Origin: Syntrophomonadaceae bacterium
Lineage (GTDB): Bacteria > Bacillota > Dethiobacteria > DTU022
Direction: 5' to 3'
NCBI GenBank assembly: GCA_007121075.1
Contig: SKMK01000009.1
Location: 1-64,000, forward strand
DNA: 64,000 nucleotides
The notes beneath the pieces are model-generated. The model ran no database searches and was not told the DNA's origin. It saw only the letters and a program-made list of their open reading frames with translations. Made by a program: the position numbers and the translations under genes. Below are positions 53,559 to 61,296 of the stretch, piece by piece; the first letter of the stretch is position 1; each line of letters opens with the position of its first letter.

Positions 53559-53834
53559 TCAGACCCTGACAGCTTCTTTTTCCAGTTCGGCATTATATGC
53601 CTCAAGCACTGCCCTCTGGATTTCTCCCCTGGTATTGGCATTGATCGGGTGGGCAATATCCCTAAAATCACCGTTGGGATTGCGTTTGCTGGGCATGGCC
53701 ACAAATAAGCCATTACTTCCCTCAATAACCCTCACATCATGGACCGCAAAGTTGTCATCCAGAGTAATAGACACAATAGCTCTCATTTTACCTTCCTGTG
53801 TTATCCGCCTGACCCGCACATCTGTAACAACCAT
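53559..53834 (-). CDS. spoVG: SpoVG, RNA/DNA-binding regulator
   Basis: 91 aa, normal length. It starts [20 protein letters not shown] and has [20 protein letters not shown] and [13 protein letters not shown]. SpoVG binds nucleic acids and affects septation, sporulation and other processes; it is widely kept in non-sporulating Firmicutes. ATG with AGGAGGAGG upstream. It lies upstream of glmU, as in Bacillus, and is divergent from the XRE regulator. Confidence 0.96.
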   Translation of the reverse strand: MVVTDVRVRRITQEGKMRAIVSITLDDNFAVHDVRVIEGSNGLFVAMPSKRNPNGDFRDIAHPINANTRGEIQRAVLEAYNAELEKEAVRV

Positions 53835-54184
53835 TTGAACCCTCCTCCTGTTAAGTATCTATAATAAGCACCTTTCAATGATCCTGTTAAACAGAAAAAA
53901 AACACTGCCCGTCATAGCATAATTATTAAACGTCCGGTTACATTAATTTAAAACCGGTCAATATACCTGCTATTACACTATTCCGCATTTTTGCATTCAT
54001 TATAAAAATCGGTTATCATATGTTTATAAGAATGAATATTATGTACAGTAGCATTAAGTTGTGTATAAATAATCATAACCGCTATTCGATTTTTTGAAAA
54101 TCATTTAATCTTACATTTTTTTGTAAGGTAACTTGCGAAAAATTGCAGATTTCAGATATAATTTGATAAACAGGTGTATTAAAA
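53835..54184. other. Divergent regulatory region between spoVG and the XRE gene
   Basis: 350 bp, AT-rich, with no coding sequence found. On the plus strand it has TTGCGA-18 bp-TATAAT before the XRE gene and a second candidate, TTGCAT-17 bp-TATCAT, near 53991-54019. The spoVG promoter must lie here too, but I could not identify a convincing sigma-H or sigma-A site. Confidence 0.55.
54133..54162 (+). promoter_or_regulatory. Promoter of the XRE regulator gene
   Basis: TTGCGA (54133-54138), an 18-bp spacer and a perfect TATAAT (54157-54162). The start codon is 22 bp after the -10, so the leader is short. Confidence 0.6.
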
Positions 54185-55072
54185 ATGAACCTTGCCGAAT
54201 TTGGCACATTAATTAAAACCCTGCGCCGAAGTAGCGTGGATCAATGGGGCAACCCCTGGACCAGGGAAAATTTAAGCCGGGCCGTTCATCTGAGCCCGGA
54301 CCAGCTGGGAAGATTGGAAAGAGGGGATCGCAAATACCTGGACACCCAGACATTAATGCTGCTGGCCGATTCCTTTAATTTGACCAACCTGGAAAGAAAA
54401 GAATTTTTATACGCCGCCCTTGGTTTGCCGGATGAAGAACTCTTCTTACATACAGATTGCAACGCCCAGTTGAACGGCCTTCTGGAAGAAATGGAATATT
54501 TCCAGGTACCTGCAATGCTTATTGACGCTTATGCTGATATAGTTGCCGCCAACACTTCTACCTTAAACCTGTTTATGATCACCCCGGAAATGCTCACTTA
54601 CACCAGAAAAATCCCCGCCGGCCAAAACTTAATTTACCTGCTCTACTCTCCTTCATTTGGAACCAGGGAAATTTTGGGCAATTTCTGGCGGAAAATAGCT
54701 ACAATAGAGATCCTGTTGTTTCGGCGATCTACTTTGAGATACCGTCATACCGCCTATTTTAGATACCTGCTGAAAATCCTGCTCCGGATAAAACAGTTTG
54801 ATATTGACTGGTATTTTTGCCAGCGATACGCCGATCGCTATGACCTGACCTATGTTCATTTTCTTTATGAACATCCCCAATACGGCCTTCTTTCCTATCT
54901 GGCAACTGAAACCATTGTCAATACAACACGAGGTGAACTATATCTGCTGATCTACAACCCGGTGGACAAAGCTACTGCTTCAGTATTTGAAAACTTGAAA
55001 GAAAATAGTGAAAACAAGGCTTACCGGTTTGCCGGCTGGCCGGAGAAAAAAGTACTATCTGGATACGAATAG
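54185..55072 (+). CDS. XRE-family regulator with MmyB-like C-terminal domain
   Basis: 295 aa. An N-terminal helix-turn-helix (about 1-75: LIKTLRRSS, TRENLSRAVHLSPDQLGRLERG) is followed by an MmyB-like sensor domain (about 100-290), with VPAMLIDAYADIVAANTSTLNLF resembling a PAS-type ligand fold. Such proteins are thought to respond to a small ligand, possibly a lipid. It is the only plus-strand gene in this minus-strand block, divergent from spoVG, with its own promoter. It may control the divergent genes, itself, or a distant regulon. ATG 54185 with AGGTG upstream. Insertion between ispE and spoVG displaces the usual purR. Confidence 0.85.
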   Translation: MNLAEFGTLIKTLRRSSVDQWGNPWTRENLSRAVHLSPDQLGRLERGDRKYLDTQTLMLLADSFNLTNLERKEFLYAALGLPDEELFLHTDCNAQLNGLLEEMEYFQVPAMLIDAYADIVAANTSTLNLFMITPEMLTYTRKIPAGQNLIYLLYSPSFGTREILGNFWRKIATIEILLFRRSTLRYRHTAYFRYLLKILLRIKQFDIDWYFCQRYADRYDLTYVHFLYEHPQYGLLSYLATETIVNTTRGELYLLIYNPVDKATASVFENLKENSENKAYRFAGWPEKKVLSGYE

Positions 55073-55131
55073 AATAGAACAGCGCACAAAGGGAATGCAG
55101 CTTTACAGGAGATCCGGTTTTCTCCCCGCCC

Positions 55132-55887
55132 CTACCTGGAAAGGGCCTGTTTAACTACCGCCAAATCACTGGGTTTATCAACATCCACACCGAGCTCAGC
55201 ATGATCACAAGGAACTGCTTTCGCTCTTAGCCGCAGCAGGCGGGAGAGGTACAGTTCCAGATCGGACAGGCTTAGTTTTTTAAGCAAAAACTTGATCACC
55301 AGAGTTAAGGGCAGCAGGCGAAGCATTTTTAAGGGTTTTTTACGGTAGGAGATAAACATTTCCAGTCGATCCTTGTTCTCTAAATACCATTTGGCATTTA
55401 TCAAACCAACATTACCCCCGGTAACTCTGCCTTCCTTTAAGCGGACATAGGTACGCTCGGTTTCCGGAAAATGGTGGACGCATGTTTCCTGATCAAGGAC
55501 CGGATAATAAAGATCGTGATCATAGGGTTCACAAAGGGATAGAAAATCTTCGACTACAGCTGCATTGATCAGGGGAATATCACCGGTAACAACCAGACAA
55601 AGGCGGTCTTGATCAATAGCTTCAAAGCCGGCGGCAAGGTTGTCAAGCATGCTTCCTTTTTCCTTCACAATTTCAAATTTATAACCTTCATCGCCCAGCT
55701 TGTTAAGCTCTTCAGTGGGACCGACAACCGCAATTGCCCTTATTGAAGGTGCTTCCTGAAGAGCCTCCAGGATGTAGGCAAGCAGGGGCCGCCCATTAAC
55801 CAGGATAAAAGCTTTATTGGCAACTTGTTCCTGCTCGGTTAAAGGTTCCGGTTTACCCCCCCCGGCTAAAATTACAGCATCAAACAT
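55132..55887 (-). CDS. Nucleotidyltransferase, MobA-like NTP transferase
   Basis: 251 aa. It has an N-terminal Rossmann-like signature DAVILAGGGKPEPLTEQEQV followed by NKAFILVNGRPLLAYILEAL, and an Asp-containing VVTGDIPLINAAVVEDFL typical of nucleotidyltransferases that activate sugars or molybdopterin. The exact substrate is unknown. It lies 30 bp after ispE and likely shares its transcript. Such genes are often found between ispE and spoVG in Clostridia. Confidence 0.8.
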   Translation of the reverse strand: MFDAVILAGGGKPEPLTEQEQVANKAFILVNGRPLLAYILEALQEAPSIRAIAVVGPTEELNKLGDEGYKFEIVKEKGSMLDNLAAGFEAIDQDRLCLVVTGDIPLINAAVVEDFLSLCEPYDHDLYYPVLDQETCVHHFPETERTYVRLKEGRVTGGNVGLINAKWYLENKDRLEMFISYRKKPLKMLRLLPLTLVIKFLLKKLSLSDLELYLSRLLRLRAKAVPCDHAELGVDVDKPSDLAVVKQALSR

Positions 55888-55917
55888 AGCAGATTATTCC
55901 TCCTGGCAGCTGTTTTC

Positions 55918-56784
55918 TTAAAGAGTCCAGCACAGGTAAGCCCTGCAATTTTCTTCTTCCGCCATCCGGGCCATCTTGCAGGCCCGTTCGTAATTTTCGG
56001 CCAGCATAAACAGGGCCGGGCCGCTTCCTGATAAGACTGGCTTCAACCCACGAGCCTGAAGCTTGCTTTTTATTTCCTGCAAAAAGCCTGAACCCGGAAC
56101 GACGGCAGTTTCCAGGGTATTGGTCAATTCGCAGGACAGCCAATCAAGGATCCTGCCCCTTTCGCCCGCCCTGATTGCTTCGATCAGGTCAGAAAGCAAG
56201 GGCTCACCCAACCTGCTTTGATTTAAGTTTCTATAAACAGTAGCAGTTGGCATCCTTAAACCGGCAGGCAAAATCAGGATTGCCCAAAAAAACGGGAGTG
56301 AAGGCAATTTTTCCAGCTTTTCTCCACGACCCCTGGCCAGGGCTGTTCCACCCTGGAGACAGAAAGGGATATCAGACCCTAAAAGCAAACTCATTTCCTG
56401 CAAAGTATCCCGCTCAAATCCCAGGTTCCAAAAGTGGTTTAATCCAACCAGGGTAGCAGCGCAATCAGTACTACCCCCGGCCAATCCCGCTTCAACCGGT
56501 ATATTTTTATAAAGGGTGATTTTAACACCGGGTAACGGTCTGTCAGCCCTTTCTTCAAGCATAGAAGCCGCCCTAACTACCAGGTTATCCAATCCGGAAA
56601 TACTTTCTTCCGTGCAAAAAAAATGCCACCCCTTTTCCAGGGCAGGTTCAAATAAAAGAGTGTCGGCCAGTGAAACCTGCTGCATGACAGATTCCAAATC
56701 ATGAAACCCGTCTGCCCTGCGGGAAATGACGGTCAAGCCTAAATTTATTTTAGCCGGGGCCTTGAGTGTAAATTTTTTATCCAT
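55918..56784 (-). CDS. ispE: 4-Diphosphocytidyl-2-C-methyl-D-erythritol kinase
   Basis: 288 aa GHMP kinase of the non-mevalonate isoprenoid pathway. Motifs: APAKINLGLTVISRRADGFHDLESVM, VEAGLAGGSTDCAATLVGLN (ATP-binding Gly-rich loop), LGSDIPFCLQGG, and PVLSGSGPALFML. It starts 1 bp after the end of the NAPRTase gene, so it is probably cotranscribed with the NAD-salvage pair. In Bacillus it follows veg; here the NAD genes are inserted between. Confidence 0.96.
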   Translation of the reverse strand: MDKKFTLKAPAKINLGLTVISRRADGFHDLESVMQQVSLADTLLFEPALEKGWHFFCTEESISGLDNLVVRAASMLEERADRPLPGVKITLYKNIPVEAGLAGGSTDCAATLVGLNHFWNLGFERDTLQEMSLLLGSDIPFCLQGGTALARGRGEKLEKLPSLPFFWAILILPAGLRMPTATVYRNLNQSRLGEPLLSDLIEAIRAGERGRILDWLSCELTNTLETAVVPGSGFLQEIKSKLQARGLKPVLSGSGPALFMLAENYERACKMARMAEEENCRAYLCWTL

Positions 56785-56785
56785 T

Positions 56786-57826
56786 TCAATTCATTTTCAC
56801 CAGGCGGTTGTTATCTGTAATACCCGGGATACGACCTCTTTTGGCCACCGGCTTACCACTCACTTCTTTTAAATCCAGAGTCATATCTATGGCCGGGGCC
56901 CTGGCAATATAACTGCCCACTCCAAAAGCGTCAGCACCCGCATCAGTCAACCTGGTAATCCGTTCCGGATTTAGCCCTCCCGAAACAATAATTTGAACGT
57001 GGTTATAACCGTTCTGATCCAGTCGAGCTCTGGTTTCCCGGACCAGGTTGGGGGTTACTCCTCCCCTTTCACCGGGAGTATCAAGGCGAATACCGGTCAA
57101 CTGCTTGCCGAGAGCATCAGCTACTCTTAAAGCTTCCTCAGTCTCATCCTTAAAAGTATCGATAAGGATAATACGTGGCGAATCCTCTGGAAGAAAACGA
57201 TCATAGGCCTGGGCCAACTCCACTGTGTCGCCGGCAATAAGAAAAGCCGCATGGGGAATAGTTCCTACTGGAGTCCGTCCCAGCAAGAGGGCCCCAAGGA
57301 TACAGCTGCAGGCATCGGCTCCCCCGATCACCGACGAACGCTCCATTACAGGCGCTACTGCCGGGTGGAGATGCCTGGATCCGTAGCAAACTACCATCCG
57401 ATCTCCAGCTGCTTCCTTACAACTGCGTGCCGCGGTGCACCAGCCGCTGGAACTGGCCAGAATTCCCAGCAAAGGGGTTTCATAAATACCAAAATCACTA
57501 TAGCGTCCCCTGATGCGCATCACGACCTCTTTGGCCTCCATTGCTTCGCCTTCTTGAAGGGACCAGATTTCCAAATTACGCTCTCTTAAAAGATAGAGGG
57601 CTTCATCCAGGCCTGCAAAAACGCCTTCCCCCGATGAAAATATCTCTGCTGTCACTTCCGTGTCAGCCAGGTTTATGGACTGCAAAAGATCCCTGCTGCG
57701 AACAAAATATATGTCACTGGTCAAGCCTCGCTGAATCTCAGATTCCGATGCAGAAAAAAAACGCTGTTTTGGATCTACTTTTATTGAATCAACCTCTTTT
57801 AATGTAATAAAATCCCGTGTCTTCAT
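56786..57826 (-). CDS. Nicotinate phosphoribosyltransferase
   Basis: 346 aa, of the shorter archaeal-like NAPRTase type. It makes nicotinate mononucleotide from nicotinate and PRPP. Segments: AEIFSSGEGVFAGLDEAL, CYGSRHLHPAVAPVMERSSVIGGADA, VDTPGERGG-type loop with the phosphate site and GAGSYI-type GVGSYIAR. Start ATG at 57826, 6 nt from GGAGG; the ATG two codons upstream is too close. It lies 18 bp after the amidase gene, so deamidation and phosphoribosylation of nicotinamide are coupled (Preiss-Handler salvage). Confidence 0.88.
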   Translation of the reverse strand: MKTRDFITLKEVDSIKVDPKQRFFSASESEIQRGLTSDIYFVRSRDLLQSINLADTEVTAEIFSSGEGVFAGLDEALYLLRERNLEIWSLQEGEAMEAKEVVMRIRGRYSDFGIYETPLLGILASSSGWCTAARSCKEAAGDRMVVCYGSRHLHPAVAPVMERSSVIGGADACSCILGALLLGRTPVGTIPHAAFLIAGDTVELAQAYDRFLPEDSPRIILIDTFKDETEEALRVADALGKQLTGIRLDTPGERGGVTPNLVRETRARLDQNGYNHVQIIVSGGLNPERITRLTDAGADAFGVGSYIARAPAIDMTLDLKEVSGKPVAKRGRIPGITDNNRLVKMN

Positions 57827-57844
57827 TAGCATCCTCCAGCAGTA

Positions 57845-58360
57845 TTAAATCATTGTTACTCCCAGTGTTTTTTCCATTTCCTTTAGAGCAAAATTATGTG
57901 CTTCCTCGTCAAAGCTGGCCACCGCACTGATCGGAACATTTACCTTGTATCCGTACATACGGGCCATAGCAGCTGTATAAAGGATACAGATATTGGTTAC
58001 GACACCGGCCAATTCAATCTCGTCAATCCCTTTATCCCGTAAAGTCAGATCAAGATCCGTGCCGACAAATGCGCTGAATCGCCTCTTTTCGATCACCCTT
58101 TCGTCCACTTTGGGGGTAAGCTCGGGTATAATGTCGTCGCCCCCGCTTCCTTCTACGCTGTGGGGAGGAAAAAGATTGAACTCAATGTCATCCTTAAGGT
58201 GGCTGTCACAAATAAATATAACCGGATTACCTTCGGACCGGTATTTTTCCAGCCGGGATTTAACCTGGGGAACCACTTTCTCAGCTGCCGGCCCAATATA
58301 AAGGGCTCCCTGAGGATCAATAAAATCTACCAGCATATCGATAACAAGCAAAGCTTTCAC
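57845..58360 (-). CDS. Isochorismatase-family amidohydrolase, probable nicotinamidase
   Basis: 171 aa. The Asp-Lys-Cys triad can be placed: LVIDMLVDFIDP (Asp), VIEKRRFSAF (Lys), and LAGVVTNICILYTA (Cys in TNIC). The family hydrolyses amides, including nicotinamide to nicotinate. Its place directly upstream of the NAPRTase gene (18 bp) makes nicotinamidase the best guess. Start GTG at 58360 with GGGAGGG upstream; a longer frame to 58411 lacks a ribosome-binding site. Confidence 0.85.
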   Translation of the reverse strand: MKALLVIDMLVDFIDPQGALYIGPAAEKVVPQVKSRLEKYRSEGNPVIFICDSHLKDDIEFNLFPPHSVEGSGGDDIIPELTPKVDERVIEKRRFSAFVGTDLDLTLRDKGIDEIELAGVVTNICILYTAAMARMYGYKVNVPISAVASFDEEAHNFALKEMEKTLGVTMI

Positions 58361-58453
58361 CGGTAACCCTCCCTGTTGATTACTGTGTTCACGGTATTCT
58401 ACAAAATACATTTTAATCCTGCTTTTGACACTTTAAAAGCTCTTTCAGCATGA

Positions 58454-58483
58454 CAAAAAGAAAACCGGATTTTAATCCGGTTT
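58454..58483 (-). terminator. Intrinsic terminator after veg
   Basis: On the minus strand AACCGGAT/ATCCGGTT (8-bp stem, 58463-58470 with 58475-58482) is followed by a T-rich run, complement of AAAAAGAAAA at 58455-58464. Confidence 0.75.
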
Positions 58484-58587
58484 AATTCACTATTTATATC
58501 ATCAGGCTTAATACTTTTAAAGATAAAGCCCAAGATATCAATACCGGGAGTGTTCAATTAAGCAATCAAACTAACTCCAATTTTATG

Positions 58588-58851
58588 CTAGCCCGCAGTT
58601 CGACGCATTTTACCTTCGCGGAAACTCAGTTCAACAGTCTCTGTTAAAACATCGGTATAGCTGAATGAAAGCCTCTGGTTATAGTTGTCTTCATCCACCC
58701 TTACAATAAAAATAGAAGGATACAGGCTTTCCAAAACTCCTTCTTTCTCGTAAGTCTTACGCCGACCTCGGTTGGCTCGCAATTTTATCTTTTCACCAAG
58801 ATGAGATTCAAGCTTCTTGCGGATTTCAAATAGGACATCTTTAGCCACCAT
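58588..58851 (-). CDS. veg: Veg protein
   Basis: 87 aa, a conserved small Firmicutes protein (Bacillus Veg, about 86 aa). It starts MVAKDVLFEIRKKLESHLG and has KLRANRGRRKTYEKEGVLE and YPSIFIVRVDEDN. It is linked to biofilm formation in Bacillus; molecular function unclear. ATG with AAGGTGG upstream. It keeps the rsmA-(ykuK)-veg-ispE order; the sporulation genes yabG and sspF that usually flank it are absent. Confidence 0.95.
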   Translation of the reverse strand: MVAKDVLFEIRKKLESHLGEKIKLRANRGRRKTYEKEGVLESLYPSIFIVRVDEDNYNQRLSFSYTDVLTETVELSFREGKMRRTAG

Positions 58852-58965
58852 TTAAAACCACCTTATATTTATTCTAATATATATATTAACATAATATCCT
58901 GCAATATGTCAAGAAATGCTAAGAAAATAACAAAAATACTGGCTTCTCAGCCCCTGAAATCCTTT

Positions 58966-59442
58966 TTAACGGGTAAATCTATCGGCAACCGTGGCAGCCC
59001 CGTAAGAGTATGGCTTGATAAATGCCTGGTACCCGCTTCCTATAACCATACCCACGACTTCTTTAATAATATCACGGGTTTCACCCTTTTCTCCTACATC
59101 AAGATGAATTTCTACATTTAAACGAATTTCACTGTTTTCTGCCAGTTTCTCGGTCAGGCGGGTTGCCACTTCAAGGCTTAAAAATGTTTCATAATAGATC
59201 CGCTGCCGCAGGCTTTCCATATAACGTGTTTTTTGTTTGTGATAGAAAAACCGTCCACCTTTGCCAATTCGGTGGACTACAACAGCGGTGACAAACATAA
59301 CATGATCATTTAGAAAGGAGTGGGAATCTGTACCGATGATCAGCTTATAAGAATCATCAGGAAATTCATTAGTGTAGTTAACCAGATCTTCAAACAAATC
59401 CTGGAACGAAACTTTACCTTTAGATGGACTTATAAAAAACAT
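58966..59442 (-). CDS. YkuK-like RNase H-fold protein (DUF458)
   Basis: 158 aa. It starts with the family-typical MFFISPSKGKVSF. Other family features are YKLIIGTDSHSFLND (likely active-site Asp) and FVTAVVVHRIGKGGRFFYHKQ. Weakly related to RNase H; the biological role is not known. ATG with GAAAGG upstream. It lies between rsmA and veg, 32 bp after rsmA, which is not its position in Bacillus, where ykuK is elsewhere. Confidence 0.85.
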   Translation of the reverse strand: MFFISPSKGKVSFQDLFEDLVNYTNEFPDDSYKLIIGTDSHSFLNDHVMFVTAVVVHRIGKGGRFFYHKQKTRYMESLRQRIYYETFLSLEVATRLTEKLAENSEIRLNVEIHLDVGEKGETRDIIKEVVGMVIGSGYQAFIKPYSYGAATVADRFTR

Positions 59443-59474
59443 ACGTACTACGACCTTTCAGCATCAATATTCTT

Positions 59475-60356
59475 TCAGTTTGCCTTATTAAGGTAATTAT
59501 AAGTTATCCGGGTTAGCTTTGCAAATTCACCCACGCTCAGCTCTTCAGGACGGGCTGCGGGTGAAAGCGGCACCTTTTCAAGCAGTTCAGTCAGCCTGTT
59601 CCTGGAGATATCAAAAAGTCGATCCATGCTGTTAAGAATTGTTTTTCTTCGCTGCTGAAAAGCCCCCTGGACAATCTCCCATAATAACTTCTCTTCTTTA
59701 CCTGTAAGATCTTTTCGACGGGGCACTAATTTAAGCACCGCCGAACCAACCTTGGGACGGGGGAAGAATACATTTTTGGATACATCAAACAATATTTTAC
59801 CTTCGCAATAATAGCGGCACAGCACTGACATGGTGCTATAATCAGGATCGCCGGGTCCGGCAACCAGCCGTCGCGCCACTTCTTTCTGAAACATCAAGAC
59901 AGCCATAGAAAACGGAAATTTGGCTTTAAACAGGTTGTACATAAAAGGACCTGAAATTTTATAAGGTAGATTTGAAATCAGCTTTATATTTCCCTGCCCC
60001 GGTTTGATTTGCTCAACTTGCTTATCCCAGCTTACATGCAGGGCATCCTGCTCAAGGATTGTTACCTGCGGCCACGGCTCTAAAAGATCGCCAAGCAGCC
60101 TGGTTAGCCCACGATCTATTTCTATTACAAGCAATCTGGCTCTCTTACGGGCCATAGAAAGAGTCAGGGCACCCGCGCCCGGGCCAACTTCAATAACGGC
60201 ATCACCGGTTTTAATTTCTGCAGCATTCACTATTTTTCGCACAATGTTTGCATCAATCAGGAAGTTCTGGCCCATATGGCGCCGGGGTTGCAGGCCATAT
60301 TTTTGGAAAAGGGCATTAAGTTCACGGGGTGAAGTTACATCGGGTTTTTCATCCAC
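59475..60356 (-). CDS. rsmA: 16S rRNA dimethyladenosine transferase
   Basis: 293 aa. It dimethylates the two adjacent adenines in the 3'-terminal helix of 16S rRNA (KsgA). Motifs: RRHMGQNFLIDANIVRKIV, VIEVGPGAGALTLSMA (SAM motif I), LVIEIDRGLTRLL, and NLPYKISGPFMY (motif IV NLPY). Start GTG at 60356 with AGAGGGA upstream. The M5 ribonuclease gene rnmV, often between tatD and rsmA, is absent. Confidence 0.97.
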   Translation of the reverse strand: MDEKPDVTSPRELNALFQKYGLQPRRHMGQNFLIDANIVRKIVNAAEIKTGDAVIEVGPGAGALTLSMARKRARLLVIEIDRGLTRLLGDLLEPWPQVTILEQDALHVSWDKQVEQIKPGQGNIKLISNLPYKISGPFMYNLFKAKFPFSMAVLMFQKEVARRLVAGPGDPDYSTMSVLCRYYCEGKILFDVSKNVFFPRPKVGSAVLKLVPRRKDLTGKEEKLLWEIVQGAFQQRRKTILNSMDRLFDISRNRLTELLEKVPLSPAARPEELSVGEFAKLTRITYNYLNKAN

Positions 60357-60397
60357 TTAAATATTCCCTCTTTTTTTCCTGATATGGCTTTAGTTTA

Positions 60398-60514
60398 CCG
60401 TTCAAGGCTTACTGCGTCAAACGGTCCGTCCTTTCCACTGCTATAAACAAGCTCAATTTTTACTCCAACTGCTTCATTACTGCCCAAACTTGTATTGCCT
60501 CCATAAAGTTTTAA
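60398..60514 (-). other. Orphan coding-like fragment between rsmA and SCP2
   Basis: A minus-strand frame of 39 codons between a TAG at 60515-60517 and a TAA at 60395-60397 encodes LYGGNTSLGSNEAVGVKIEL followed by a protein-like end, VYSSGKDGPFDAVSLER. It has no start codon and reads like the last part of a decayed gene. I do not recognise the family. It lies where rnmV or yabE could have been in the ancestral order. Confidence 0.3.
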
Positions 60515-60711
60515 CTACCGCTTTAAAGGGCAAAAAAATGCACTGCAAACTGAAACTTGATTCTAACAATCACCAAATGCTTGCTCCGGGGTTGTCGTAA
60601 TAATATAATGACAAACAGAAGGTTATGCATTATAATATATTTAACAACAGGAACAATTCAACTGTTTAAGCATTTATTGATTGGAGGATTCATCTCTTTT
60701 TTTCATATACA

Positions 60712-60775
60712 GTTACAGTACAGGGAAGGGGTGATAAAACCAGCAAACCTGGTATGAGCTGAACGTCACTGTAAC
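60712..60775 (+). promoter_or_regulatory. Candidate structured leader of the SCP2 gene
   Basis: GTTACAGT (60712-60719) and ACTGTAAC (60768-60775) can close a 64-nt element with an inner hairpin ACCAG/CTGGT (loop CAAAC). A second, mutually exclusive pairing GTCA/TGAC also involves the 3' arm. The element ends about 14 nt before the Shine-Dalgarno, a position suited to translation control. I did not recognise a riboswitch class. Confidence 0.35.
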
Positions 60776-60806
60776 ATGACTATTTTTTAAGGAGGTATTT
60801 ATTTAT

Positions 60807-61133
60807 ATGGCCGAATACAAGGAGATTTTAGATAACTTGCATAAAAAAATTGAAAAAGCTGACCCGTCAAAAATGAAAGGGGTTAGCGCAGTATACCAGT
60901 TTGATCTTTCCGGAGACAACGGTGGAGTTTTCCATGTCGCGGTAGAAGACGGAAAACCAACCGTTGTTGAATCGGCGCACGATAATCCCAACATTACTAT
61001 TACCATGGCCGCTGATGATTTCAACGATCTTCTGGAAGGCAAATTGAACGCCACTTCGGCATTTATGGCCGGGAAATTGAAAGTGAAAGGCGACATGTCA
61101 CTGGCTATGAAACTGCAGAGCCTGGTCAGTTAA
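60807..61133 (+). CDS. SCP2 sterol-binding-domain protein
   Basis: 108 aa, a single SCP2 lipid-binding domain. Segments: AVYQFDLSGDNGGVFHVAVEDG, the nucleotide/lipid-cavity strand NITITMAADDFNDLLEGKL, and FMAGKLKVKGDMSLAMKLQ (typical KlkikGD motif). It binds hydrophobic ligands; the partner in bacteria is unknown. ATG with AAGGAGG upstream. It is the only plus-strand gene near tatD and rsmA, with its own terminator and a structured leader. Confidence 0.93.
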   Translation: MAEYKEILDNLHKKIEKADPSKMKGVSAVYQFDLSGDNGGVFHVAVEDGKPTVVESAHDNPNITITMAADDFNDLLEGKLNATSAFMAGKLKVKGDMSLAMKLQSLVS

Positions 61134-61186
61134 AACTTGTATTGCTTGTTTCACTAAACAGGTATCACCGGCTCAACTGCAACAAA

Positions 61187-61226
61187 AAAGACAGTGCTGA
61201 TAAAAGTTTCAGCGCTGTCTTTTTTT
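61187..61226 (+). terminator. Intrinsic terminator after SCP2
   Basis: GACAGTGCTG (61190-61199) pairs with CAGCGCTGTC (61210-61219), including one G-U pair, and is followed by seven T. Confidence 0.88.
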
Positions 61227-61296
61227 ATAAAAAGCCAAATAGAATTACCAAAAGCAACATTTGCCGGGAGGCCGGATTCGAAGATCACCATGTTAT

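Larger units (their letters stand above)
60357..60806. other. Intergenic region between rsmA and SCP2
   Basis: 450 bp. It contains the orphan fragment (60398-60514), then AT-rich sequence, then a structured leader (60712-60775) before the SCP2 ribosome-binding site AAGGAGG (60789-60795). No intact gene is supported. Confidence 0.55.

Noticed and set aside
53890..53960. Sigma-H promoter of spoVG.
   Set aside because: No sequence close enough to the sigma-H consensus with correct spacing could be identified.
60557..60757. A 66-codon plus-strand frame upstream of SCP2.
   Set aside because: No Shine-Dalgarno, AT-rich composition, and it overlaps the structured leader.
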